Origin: Caulobacteraceae bacterium
GTDB taxonomy: Bacteria; Pseudomonadota; Alphaproteobacteria; Caulobacterales; Caulobacteraceae
Assembly (NCBI GenBank): GCA_025351125.1
Contig: JANXWN010000231.1
Span: 1 to 8,311 of the forward strand
Direction of reading: 5' to 3'
Length of the DNA stretch: 8,311 nt
The position numbers and the translations under genes were made by a program. Shown here piece by piece: positions 1 through 5,379 of the stretch. Positions within the stretch are counted from its first letter, which is position 1, and every line of letters starts with the position of its first letter. The notes under the pieces were generated by a model that was not told where the DNA came from, did not search any database, and saw nothing but the letters and a program-made list of their open reading frames with translations.

Positions 1-276
1 ATAGTGGGTCGTGCCGGAGATATTTCGCGTGCCGCCCGAACCGGCGCCCGCCTCGTCGATCGCCTGATGCATTGCCTGGAGAATGACCGGGTTTTGTCCC
101 TGACCGAGGTAATCGTTGGAGCACCAGACGACCACATCGCCGGTCTCGCCGCGCGGCGAGGTCCAGGTCGCCATCGGGAAATTTCCGCGATGACGTTTAA
201 GATCGGCGAATACGCGATAGCGGCCCTCGCCGCGCACCTGCTCCACCGCGCCTCTAAAAGCGGCCTTATAGTCCAT
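1..276 (-). CDS. hemA: 5-aminolevulinate synthase, N-terminal part (runs off the left edge)
   Basis: This enzyme condenses glycine with succinyl-CoA, using pyridoxal phosphate, to give 5-aminolevulinate, the first committed haem precursor in alphaproteobacteria; it acts in the cytoplasm. Only the first 92 of the usual roughly 400 residues lie in the window. Seen directly are RYRVFADLKRHRGNFP (residues 19-34), VWCSNDYLGQGQNP (50-63) and GAGSGGTRNISGTTHY (77-92), all highly typical of ALA synthase. Arg21, Asn54, Thr83 and Asn85 fall at the positions I recall as substrate-binding in the Rhodobacter capsulatus enzyme. The PLP lysine lies outside the window. The MDYKAAF start matches family starts; the ribosome site is weak (GGAG about 13 bases upstream). 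The gene follows mmsB by 42 bases on the same strand, so co-transcription is plausible. Related alpha-oxoamine synthases (AONS, KBL) lack this N-terminal pattern. Confidence 0.95.
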   Translation of the reverse strand, partial: MDYKAAFRGAVEQVRGEGRYRVFADLKRHRGNFPMATWTSPRGETGDVVVWCSNDYLGQGQNPVILQAMHQAIDEAGAGSGGTRNISGTTHY

Positions 277-318
277 CACAATCCCGCGCTCCGCGCCAAA
301 CTTTCGCGCCGTCCGGTG

Positions 319-1212
319 TCATAAATCGACGAGCCGACCGCGCATAAGCTGCAATATCGCCGAAAAATCTTTCTGACCATAGCCCTGCGCTTCAAACAGC
401 GCATACAGCGCTTGGGCTTGCGCGCCCAATGGCGTCGCCGCGCCGCTTTTAGCCGCCGCCTCCTGCGCCAACTTCAAGTCCTTCGACATCAGGGCGGTCA
501 GAAAGCCGCCTTCGTAATTCCGATTGGAAGGGGCCGATTCCACCCCGCCGGGCCACGGGCAATAGGTATTGAGGCTCCAGCACTGACCGGAAGATTTCGA
601 AGCGATATCGAAAAAACGCATAGGGTCGAGGTCGAGTTTTTCGGCCAGGGCGAAGGCTTCGCATACGCCGATCATCGAGATGCCCAGCAACATATTGTTG
701 CAAATCTTGGCCGCCTGACCGGCGCCGGACTGACCCGCATGAATCGTCACGCGCGCCATGGGCGCCAAGGCCGCCTCCACCGCCGGATAATCGGCGTCGG
801 CGCAACCGACCATGAAGGCCAAGGTCCCGGCGTCGGCCGCCATGATCCCGCCGCTGACAGGCGCGTCGGCAGGGCGAAGTCCTTTTTTTGACGCCTCGAC
901 GGCGACAAGACGGGCGCTCTCGACGTCGATGGTGGAGCAATCGATAATCAGGGCTCCGGGTTTGGCGTGAGGCAGAATTTCGCTGCCCCACACCGCTCTA
1001 ACCGCGGCGCCGGCTGGCAACATAGTGATCACGGTGTCGGCGTCGGTTAGAGCCTGCGCCGTCGACGCGGCCCGTTGGCATCCCGCCGCCACCGCGCGAT
1101 CCAACGCCGTCGCCGACAGGTCAAACGCCCAAACCGTCTGCCCCGCCTTCGCCAGATTGGCCGCCATCCCGGCGCCCATATTGCCAAGTCCGATAAACGC
1201 GGTGGAGGTCAT
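319..1212 (-). CDS. mmsB: 3-hydroxyisobutyrate dehydrogenase
   Basis: This NAD-dependent dehydrogenase oxidises 3-hydroxyisobutyrate to methylmalonate semialdehyde in valine breakdown, in the cytoplasm. The 297-residue length is normal for the family. The Rossmann motif FIGLGNMGAGMAANL starts at residue 6 (GLGNMG 8-13). The substrate-binding DAPVSGG is at 116-122. GAGQAAKICNN at 163-173 carries the catalytic lysine K169, and SKDLKLA at 243-249 is the usual C-terminal signature. SSGQCWSLNTYCPWPGG (207-223) is characteristic of true MmsB rather than of tartronate semialdehyde reductase or other beta-hydroxyacid dehydrogenases. No methylmalonate-semialdehyde dehydrogenase (mmsA) or acyl-CoA dehydrogenase neighbours are in the window, so the valine pathway is not clustered here. 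A weak GAAGA lies 7 bases before the ATG. The 117-base upstream gap leaves room for its own promoter, but I see no clear one. Confidence 0.95.
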   Translation of the reverse strand: MTSTAFIGLGNMGAGMAANLAKAGQTVWAFDLSATALDRAVAAGCQRAASTAQALTDADTVITMLPAGAAVRAVWGSEILPHAKPGALIIDCSTIDVESARLVAVEASKKGLRPADAPVSGGIMAADAGTLAFMVGCADADYPAVEAALAPMARVTIHAGQSGAGQAAKICNNMLLGISMIGVCEAFALAEKLDLDPMRFFDIASKSSGQCWSLNTYCPWPGGVESAPSNRNYEGGFLTALMSKDLKLAQEAAAKSGAATPLGAQAQALYALFEAQGYGQKDFSAILQLMRGRLVDL

Positions 1213-1264
1213 GCATGAATCTTCATGGGATATAGCAAACGTAAGACTGAGCGCACCGGCGGCT

Positions 1265-1288
1265 CCGCCCTTCCCGCGAAGGCGGGAG
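1265..1288. repeat. Small GC palindrome between the exported methyltransferase-like gene and mmsB
   Basis: TTCCCGC (1271-1277) pairs with GCGGGAG (1282-1288) around a GAAG loop: six Watson-Crick pairs plus a closing G-U. A competing fold pairs CCGCC (1265-1269) with GGCGG (1281-1285). No T-run follows on the minus strand, where both flanking genes are read, so a classical terminator is unlikely; on the plus strand TTTTT lies at 1294-1298. From memory, palindromes of the TTCCCGCGAA...GCGGGAA type are often dispersed in alphaproteobacterial intergenic regions, so this could be one copy of such a repeat. Processing or partial termination between the genes is an alternative. Confidence 0.5.
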
Positions 1289-1329
1289 AGACGGTTTTTG
1301 AAGCAGTTCGCGTGTTGTCGCTACGATCG

Positions 1330-2088
1330 TCACGGCTTCTTGAACACATAGACGAACTGATCGGTCTTGCCGCGGATAGAGGCGTCGAACACCAATTTGG
1401 TGCGAGGGTCGGCGGGGTTGCGCAGAAGATCGCTCTCGCGCACGAATTTGAAGCCCGCTGCCGTCATATCCTTCTTTACCACGGCCGCATCGATGCGGTG
1501 GGTGGTGTTGGTGGATGCTATGCCGGTCCCGTCCGGAGCGGAATGATCGACAATCACGAACAGTCCGCCGGGCTTTAGAGCCTTGAATACCGCCTTGTTA
1601 AAAGTCGGCACGTCCGCCGGGGCCATGAAAGGATCGTAGAGGTCGTGATAATTCTGGCGGATCCACACGACGTCGGCTTGGCCGGGGATGGTGAAACTGT
1701 TCGTTGGGGCGATGAAGGCGGTCACGTTGGGATGATCGGCCATCGGGTGCGATCCATTGGCGGGAAGAGGCGTCTTTATTTCCTTGGTGATCTCGGTCGG
1801 AATGAACATGTAGACCTTGCCGGTCGGCCCCACGGCGTCGGCGAACAGGCGATCGTAATAGGGGCCGGGGAAGACGTCGACGACGGTCTGGCCGGGCTTG
1901 ACGCCGATGAAGCTCAGAAGTTCGGCCGGCTTGCGCGCGGCATCCAGATCGCGGTCGGCCTGGGTGCGGGCCGGATCGTCGATCGCCTTGGCGATGTTCG
2001 CGGAAACTTCGACGGGTGCGCTGAAGGCGGACGCGCCGCCAGCCAACAACAGCGCCGCCACAACGCCGCTCAGAAGGTGTTTTCGCAT
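1330..2088 (-). CDS. Exported 'predicted methyltransferase' of the COG4798 type
   Basis: This 252-residue protein has a class I SAM-methyltransferase-like fold and an N-terminal Sec signal peptide: MRKH, a hydrophobic run to about residue 18, then ASAFSA with likely cleavage after residue 21 or 24. Mature features are ARKPAELLSFIGVKPG (51-66), a motif-I position VVDVFPGPYYDRLF (69-82), NYHDLY (146-151), LKPGGLFVIVDHSA (171-184) and the end TDQFVYVFKKP. These match the COG4798 family as I remember it. The family usually reads PGGGY at motif I; here it is PGPYY, one residue shorter and lacking the glycines, so SAM binding is doubtful. The start at 2088 is chosen over an in-frame ATG at 2112 because GAGGAGA lies five bases upstream and because it puts the signal peptide at the N-terminus. 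It sits 26 bases after miaA. The substrate is unknown, and a periplasmic SAM enzyme is itself puzzling. Confidence 0.85.
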   Translation of the reverse strand: MRKHLLSGVVAALLLAGGASAFSAPVEVSANIAKAIDDPARTQADRDLDAARKPAELLSFIGVKPGQTVVDVFPGPYYDRLFADAVGPTGKVYMFIPTEITKEIKTPLPANGSHPMADHPNVTAFIAPTNSFTIPGQADVVWIRQNYHDLYDPFMAPADVPTFNKAVFKALKPGGLFVIVDHSAPDGTGIASTNTTHRIDAAVVKKDMTAAGFKFVRESDLLRNPADPRTKLVFDASIRGKTDQFVYVFKKP

Positions 2089-2093
2089 GGTCG

Positions 2094-2100
2094 TCTCCTC
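2094..2100 (-). promoter_or_regulatory. Ribosome binding site fixing the start of the exported methyltransferase-like gene
   Basis: On the minus strand GAGGAGA is followed by five bases and then the ATG at 2088-2086. This strong Shine-Dalgarno site selects the start over the in-frame ATG at 2112, which would add eight residues (MERHEETT) ahead of the signal peptide and has no comparable site. Confidence 0.8.
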
Positions 2101-2114
2101 ATGTCGTTCCATTG

Positions 2115-3059
2115 TTAAGACGGATCGTAGCCCAATTGATGCATAAAGTCAGGAGCCTCCTGTGAAAGGGTCGCGCGGCGCCCTGTCAAGCGTGGCCAAT
2201 CGGGCGTCTGGTGACGGAACCAGGTCGATTGGCGTTTGACGTAACGTCGGGTGTCGCCTTGGGATCGGGCGAGGGCTTCCTCGCGGCTTATCTCGCCGCG
2301 AAGGAACGCCGAAATCGGCGCCACGCCGAGCGCCTTCATGGCAGGGAGGTCCGGATCCAAATTGCGCGCCGCGAGGACGGCGACCTCCTGGTGCACGCCC
2401 TCGTCGAACATTGAACTGAGTCGGGCGTTACAGCGCGCGTAGAGTTCGGCGCGCGGTGGATCGAGGATCACCCCGCGCCAATCGGCGGCGGCGAGCGGAG
2501 CGCCGACGGCGGAGCGCCAGTCGCTCAGACCGCGCCCCGTCGCGGCGTGCACCTCAAACGCGCGCGTCAGGCGTTGCCGGTCGCCGGACGAGATGCGCGT
2601 CGCCGAAGCCAAATCGACGCGCGCCAGCCGGGCGCGAAACGCCGCTTCGCCCAAGTCTTCATACAGCGCAGCGATGAAGGCGCGCACGGCGGGCGAGACG
2701 GGAGGAATATCGGCGAGGCCTTCGGTCAGGGCGCGGAAATACAGGCCCGTCCCGCCCACGATGATGGCCGTTTGTCCCCGCGCGGCGATCTCGCGCAAGA
2801 CCGCCGCCGCCGCCGTCAGCCAACGTCCGACCGACCAGGCGTCCGCGGCGTCGGCGACGCCGAACAAGTGATGGGGCGCCCGCATCTCGTCCCGCCGTGA
2901 CGGGCGGGCAGTCAGGATCCGCAGATCGGCGTAGATTTGCATGGAATCGGCATTGACGATCTCACCGCCGATCGCCTCGGCGATGTCGAGGGCCAGGGCT
3001 GTTTTCCCGCCGGCGGTGGGTCCCGCGATCAATCGGACCGTCGCGCGGGCCCCCTTCAT
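2115..3059 (-). CDS. miaA: tRNA dimethylallyltransferase MiaA
   Basis: MiaA transfers a dimethylallyl group from DMAPP to N6 of A37 in tRNAs reading codons that begin with U, the first step to ms2i6A, in the cytoplasm. The 314-residue length is normal. The P-loop GPTAGGKT is at residues 13-20, NADSMQIY at 36-43, VGGTGLYFRAL at 101-111, GDRQRLTRAFEV at 159-170, and the C-terminal RRYVKRQSTWFRHQ at 271-284, all classic MiaA signatures. The substrate-binding aspartate is the D38 of DSMQ. The ATG overlaps the TGA of the upstream siroheme-synthase-like gene in an ATGA, so the two are probably translationally coupled. The protein is somewhat rich in alanine and arginine, as expected of a GC-rich genome; nothing looks damaged. 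I see no hfq or mutL nearby, unlike the enterobacterial miaA neighbourhood. Confidence 0.97.
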   Translation of the reverse strand: MKGARATVRLIAGPTAGGKTALALDIAEAIGGEIVNADSMQIYADLRILTARPSRRDEMRAPHHLFGVADAADAWSVGRWLTAAAAVLREIAARGQTAIIVGGTGLYFRALTEGLADIPPVSPAVRAFIAALYEDLGEAAFRARLARVDLASATRISSGDRQRLTRAFEVHAATGRGLSDWRSAVGAPLAAADWRGVILDPPRAELYARCNARLSSMFDEGVHQEVAVLAARNLDPDLPAMKALGVAPISAFLRGEISREEALARSQGDTRRYVKRQSTWFRHQTPDWPRLTGRRATLSQEAPDFMHQLGYDPS

Positions 3060-4003
3060 CGCGCGGCGACATCCCGGCGGCGGATCAAGCTTTGGCCAAC
3101 GGCGTCTGAGACCGGCGCCGGCGCGGCCCGCAACACTTCGACGGCGACGCCCGATTGCGCGAGCGTGTCGGCTAGGTCGCGATCGGGTTTCGCGCTGACC
3201 ACGACGATCAACCGACCCGTCCGTGCCTGCTCAGCCAAAGCCGCCGCGTTCGGCCCAGGCGGAGCGATGCGTTCGGCGTCGCGCCGAAGATGCGCCGCCA
3301 AAATTTCCGCGGCGTCCGGGCCCGCGACGGCGATGTCAGCAATATTGAGCGCCCGCGCGGCACGCAGGGAGATTAAGTCCGCCTGTTCCGGCACGGCGAT
3401 AAAAGTGACCCTGCCGACGGCGCTCCAGCCCTGGGCGATGGCCTCGGCTAAGCGCCGAGAAGCGAGGTCGACGTTCCCGGCCGCCGCTGCGTCCGCCGCC
3501 GGTCCGGTCAGCGCGGCGCGCAGAAAGGCCCGACGGTGGGCAAGATCTGGAAACGCCGCGCGCAGAGTTTCGCGCTGCTCACCCAGCAGGGCGGCAATTT
3601 GACCCGCCCCTTGCGGAATGCGCATTTCGATCTCGGCGCGCAGCAGCGAAGCCATCAAGGGCGCCGCGCCCGCCGTGCCAATCGCCGCCACTACCTGTCC
3701 GCGATCAATGATCGCCGGGGTGTAGAAGTCGGAGTGTTCCGGTCGGTCGACCACGTTCAAGGGCGCCCCCGCCGTGCGCGCCGCCGCGCTCGCCGCCTTC
3801 AGGAAATCGACGTCGAAACTGGCCACAAAGATCAAGTCCGCGCCCGCATAGGCTTGCGGATCCAGCGCCGCGTCGCCGATAAGCCGCACGACCGTCGCCG
3901 GCGAGCCCGCGAACAACCGCGCCTTAATCTCCGCCGGCTCACCCTCGCCGGCGACGACCACGCGGCGACCCTGCAGGGGATAAAAGGCGGGGAAAGTCTC
4001 CAT
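3056..4003 (-). CDS. Siroheme-synthase-like protein: precorrin-2 dehydrogenase domain with a degenerate half methylase domain
   Basis: The N-terminal part resembles the Met8/CysG-N domain that oxidises precorrin-2 with NAD and inserts iron to give siroheme, the cofactor of sulfite and nitrite reductases. Seen are FYPLQGRRVVVAGEGEPAEIK (7-27, nucleotide binding), NVVDRPEHSDFYTPAIIDRG (83-102, with D86 at the place of the catalytic aspartate of CysG) and APLMASLLRAEIE (114-126), then a helical stretch to about 190. Residues 197-300 track the first half of the CysG C-terminal methylase domain: GRVTFIAVPEQADLISL where GPGD-LLT is expected, LRRDAERI (239-246), and VVVSAKPDRD where a KGGDP motif is expected. 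The protein then stops at 315, against about 460 for full CysG. I infer that the methylase part is inactive. It heads a likely operon with miaA (4-base overlap). No cysteine or nitrite gene is in view. Confidence 0.85.
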   Translation of the reverse strand: METFPAFYPLQGRRVVVAGEGEPAEIKARLFAGSPATVVRLIGDAALDPQAYAGADLIFVASFDVDFLKAASAAARTAGAPLNVVDRPEHSDFYTPAIIDRGQVVAAIGTAGAAPLMASLLRAEIEMRIPQGAGQIAALLGEQRETLRAAFPDLAHRRAFLRAALTGPAADAAAAGNVDLASRRLAEAIAQGWSAVGRVTFIAVPEQADLISLRAARALNIADIAVAGPDAAEILAAHLRRDAERIAPPGPNAAALAEQARTGRLIVVVSAKPDRDLADTLAQSGVAVEVLRAAPAPVSDAVGQSLIRRRDVAAR

Positions 4004-4043
4004 CGCGGCAATCTAGGCGGATTTGTCGGGGACGGCCAACGGA

Positions 4044-4082
4044 ACGAGGTGGGCGAGACGCCCACCCTCCGTCCAACCTCGT
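4044..4082. repeat. Strong GC palindrome with competing arms between brnA and the siroheme-synthase-like gene
   Basis: GGTGGGCG (4048-4055) and CGCCCACC (4059-4066) form a perfect 8-base-pair stem with an AGA loop. A second, mutually exclusive pairing joins ACGAGGT (4044-4050) with ACCTCGT (4076-4082), and GAGACG (4055-4060) can pair with CGTCTC (4080-4085). On the minus strand it lies after brnA and before the siroheme-synthase-like start, but the tail TCGTTCCGTT is a poor U-run. It could be a terminator for brnTA, a REP-like dispersed element, or a leader structure for the downstream operon. The sequence alone does not decide. Confidence 0.6.
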
Positions 4083-4159
4083 CTCAGGATGGGGCGCCTT
4101 AGCTTATCTGTTGAACGCGGCGCGGTAGCTATTCGGGCAGCAGGCTTGTCGCCCTCGTC

Positions 4160-4417
4160 CTAAGCCGCAACGGCTTTCCTTAGCGCCTCGTTGATCCGGG
4201 ATTGCCACCCCGGCCCGGACTCGCGGAAGCGCTCGATCACATCGCGGTCGATGCGCAGGCTGACCAGTTGCTTGTTCGAGCCCGCCGGGCGCCCGCGCGT
4301 CTTCGGAAATGCAACCAAGATGTTCGCGGGAATATCCGAGCCGCGCGCCGCGCAGGTAAAATCGTCCGTGGTCCACTCGGGGCTGTCTTCGTCCATGACC
4401 ACCGGCTTACGAGACAT
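4160..4417 (-). CDS. brnA: BrnA-type antitoxin (DUF4415, ribbon-helix-helix)
   Basis: BrnA antitoxins bind and neutralise the BrnT ribonuclease and repress their own operon as DNA-binding dimers. This 85-residue protein has the family layout: an acidic N-terminal half with DSPEWTTDDF (11-20), a linker GRPAGSNK (42-49), and a C-terminal ribbon-helix-helix-like part QLVSLRIDRDVIERFRE (50-66) followed by SGPGWQSRINEALRKAV (67-83). The phrase GPGWQSRINEALR is the most diagnostic part. The reading frame is intact and the length normal. The ATG lies inside the end of the toxin frame (11-base overlap, 4407-4417), the usual arrangement that couples antitoxin to toxin translation. Because the toxin gene upstream is frameshifted, BrnA may now be an orphan repressor, and its translation may depend on ribosomes that terminate early. 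Family assignment is from motifs recalled, not from a search. Confidence 0.88.
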   Translation of the reverse strand: MSRKPVVMDEDSPEWTTDDFTCAARGSDIPANILVAFPKTRGRPAGSNKQLVSLRIDRDVIERFRESGPGWQSRINEALRKAVAA

Positions 4418-4659
4418 AGCGCTTCATCTCCTTTGCATGGGCCCGTCGCAGGCTGATCACCCGGACCACGCCGTCGCGATCCGTGCCGGCGACACAGCAG
4501 GCCACGCCATCAATCAGACCGTAAAGTCGAAAGCGCGGTTCGGGGAACCGGTCGTCCGACACATAAGGCCAGAACATCGAGATCGGCGGCCCGGGCGAGA
4601 GACAGGCCATGCTTGGCGAAATTGGCCTCGTCCTTGGCGGGATCGAACTCGATGTTCAT
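4407..4659 (-). pseudogene. brnT: BrnT-type ribonuclease toxin, frameshifted by one base
   Basis: BrnT is a RelE-fold ribonuclease toxin. From the ATG at 4659 the frame reads MNIEFDPAKDEANFAKHGLS, then LARAADLDVLAL, a textbook BrnT N-terminus, but it runs into a stop at 4510-4512 after 49 residues. The rest of the family signature, DDRFPEPRFRLYGLIDG and VVRVISLRRAHAKEMKRYVS, is in another frame and ends at the TAA at 4407. Dropping one base around 4561-4566 joins the halves into an 83-residue protein, a plausible full BrnT (253 bases = 84 codons plus one). The only ATGs in the second frame (4610 and about 4577) would give proteins lacking the N-terminal strand and DPAK/KHG region. Explanations are an inactivating mutation, a sequencing error, or, less likely, ribosomal frameshifting; no obvious slippery run is present. 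Confidence 0.82.
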
Positions 4660-4662
4660 CGT

Positions 4663-4688
4663 AATTTATGTAGCTATAAAAATAAATT
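4663..4688 (-). promoter_or_regulatory. AT-rich inverted repeat before brnT, candidate BrnA operator/promoter
   Basis: AATTTAT (4663-4669) and its exact complement ATAAATT (4682-4688) flank a 12-base spacer containing TAGCTA. The stretch 4659-4689 is 26 of 31 A/T in an otherwise GC-rich window and sits directly before the brnT start. BrnA proteins repress their own operon, so a dyad here is where an operator is expected. The minus-strand TATAGC inside the spacer could serve as a -10 element. No binding consensus was available for comparison, so this is inference. Confidence 0.45.
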
Positions 4689-4714
4689 TGGGCAGGAGAC
4701 AGGATTCGGCAATC

Positions 4715-4756
4715 ACATCGCGGCGACGAGTTCCATCAACCGGCCTCCCGCGATGT
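4715..4756. repeat. 9-base perfect inverted repeat in the gene-free stretch before the molybdenum hydroxylase genes
   Basis: ACATCGCGG (4715-4723) and CCGCGATGT (4748-4756) are exact complements separated by 24 bases. The region 4689-4908 between the divergent brnT and the [2Fe-2S] subunit gene holds no convincing reading frame on either strand; short open frames there are antisense extensions of neighbours. The dyad could be a regulator site or chance. Confidence 0.3.
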
Positions 4757-4852
4757 CGGAAGGCCTTTGTTGCTGTCGACCTTGAGCGCTTCCAGTTCGT
4801 GAACCGGGGCGCTCGCGTGGACTTTCAATCGCGCAAGCCGCGATCAGCACTT

Positions 4853-4879
4853 TTGCCGCTCGCGATTTCAAGTTAACAT
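4853..4879 (+). promoter_or_regulatory. Candidate promoter of the molybdenum hydroxylase genes
   Basis: TTGCCG (4853-4858) followed after 13 bases by GTTAACAT (4872-4879) loosely resembles an alphaproteobacterial housekeeping promoter (TTGACG, then GCTANAWC). The distance to the ATG at 4909 is about 30 bases. The match is partial and no transcript data exist, so this is only the best candidate in the divergent intergenic region. Confidence 0.3.
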
Positions 4880-4908
4880 CGTTCAGACGAATGGGGAGAC
4901 GCACGATC

Positions 4909-5364
4909 ATGGCCGCGACGCTGGACATCAATGGCAAGCCGGTGACGGTGCAGGCCGCGCCGGAAACTCCCCTGCTGTGGGTTTTGCGCGACGAACTGGG
5001 GCTGACTGGCACGAAATACGGCTGCGGCATCGCCCAGTGCGGGGCCTGCACGGTGCACGCCAACGGCGCGGCGATTCGCTCGTGTCAGGCGCCGATCGGC
5101 AGCCTCGCGGGGGTCAAGATCACCACCATCGAAGGTTTGGCCGGGACCCATCCGCTGCAGGCCGCCTGGGTTAAACTTGATGTGCCACAGTGCGGTTATT
5201 GCCAATCTGGCCAGATCATGTCCGCCGCCGCCTTGCTGGCCAAGACGCCAAAGCCGGCTGATGGCGATATCGACGCGGCGATGAGCGGCAATATCTGTCG
5301 CTGCGGCGCCTATCAGCGCATCCGCGCCGCCATCAAGGACGCCGCCGGCGTCGTCGCGGCATAA
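4909..5364 (+). CDS. [2Fe-2S] subunit of a molybdenum hydroxylase (IorA-like, xanthine oxidase family)
   Basis: This 151-residue subunit passes electrons from the molybdenum centre of its partner through two [2Fe-2S] clusters. The plant-ferredoxin-type cluster is held by C39, C44, C47 and C59 (spacing C-x4-C-x2-C-x11-C). The second, helical cluster is held by C95, C98, C130 and C132 (QCGYC, then [15 protein letters not shown]). All eight cysteines and the spacing are textbook. The start at 4909 ([10 protein letters not shown]) is preferred over an ATG at 4891: GGGGAG lies ten bases upstream, and family members begin a few residues before the first beta strand. It has no export signal, so it probably travels folded with the Tat-signal-bearing partner 15 bases downstream. 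There is no FAD-subunit gene, placing it with two-subunit enzymes such as isoquinoline 1-oxidoreductase or nicotinate- and aldehyde-type relatives. The substrate is undetermined. Confidence 0.95.
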   Translation: MAATLDINGKPVTVQAAPETPLLWVLRDELGLTGTKYGCGIAQCGACTVHANGAAIRSCQAPIGSLAGVKITTIEGLAGTHPLQAAWVKLDVPQCGYCQSGQIMSAAALLAKTPKPADGDIDAAMSGNICRCGAYQRIRAAIKDAAGVVAA

Positions 5365-5379
5365 AGGGGGTCAAAGACC

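Noticed and set aside
4..324. A 106-residue plus-strand open frame at the left edge
   Set aside because: It is antisense to the clear 5-aminolevulinate synthase start and has no family resemblance.
1209..1226. A five-codon minus-strand mini-frame (MKIHA) whose TGA overlaps the mmsB ATG
   Set aside because: It could look like a leader peptide with stop-start coupling, but it has no strong ribosome site and no attenuation-type codon run; chance is the simpler explanation.
2937..3602. A 221-residue open frame on the plus strand opposite miaA and the siroheme-synthase-like gene
   Set aside because: It is low-complexity, rich in Ala, Arg and Ser, crosses two well-supported genes on the other strand and shows no recognisable motif; a typical antisense shadow in GC-rich DNA.
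4044..4082. The idea that the GC palindrome is a siroheme- or SAM-sensing riboswitch
   Set aside because: No known riboswitch consensus is recognisable in the 100 bases before the siroheme-synthase-like start; only simple competing hairpins are visible.
4104..4376. A 90-residue minus-strand frame overlapping brnA
   Set aside because: It is the out-of-frame shadow of brnA, whose own frame has the diagnostic DUF4415 residues.
4613..4876. An 87-residue plus-strand frame between brnT and the [2Fe-2S] subunit gene
   Set aside because: It begins antisense to the brnT start, has no ribosome site and no recognisable motif; I treat 4689-4908 as intergenic.
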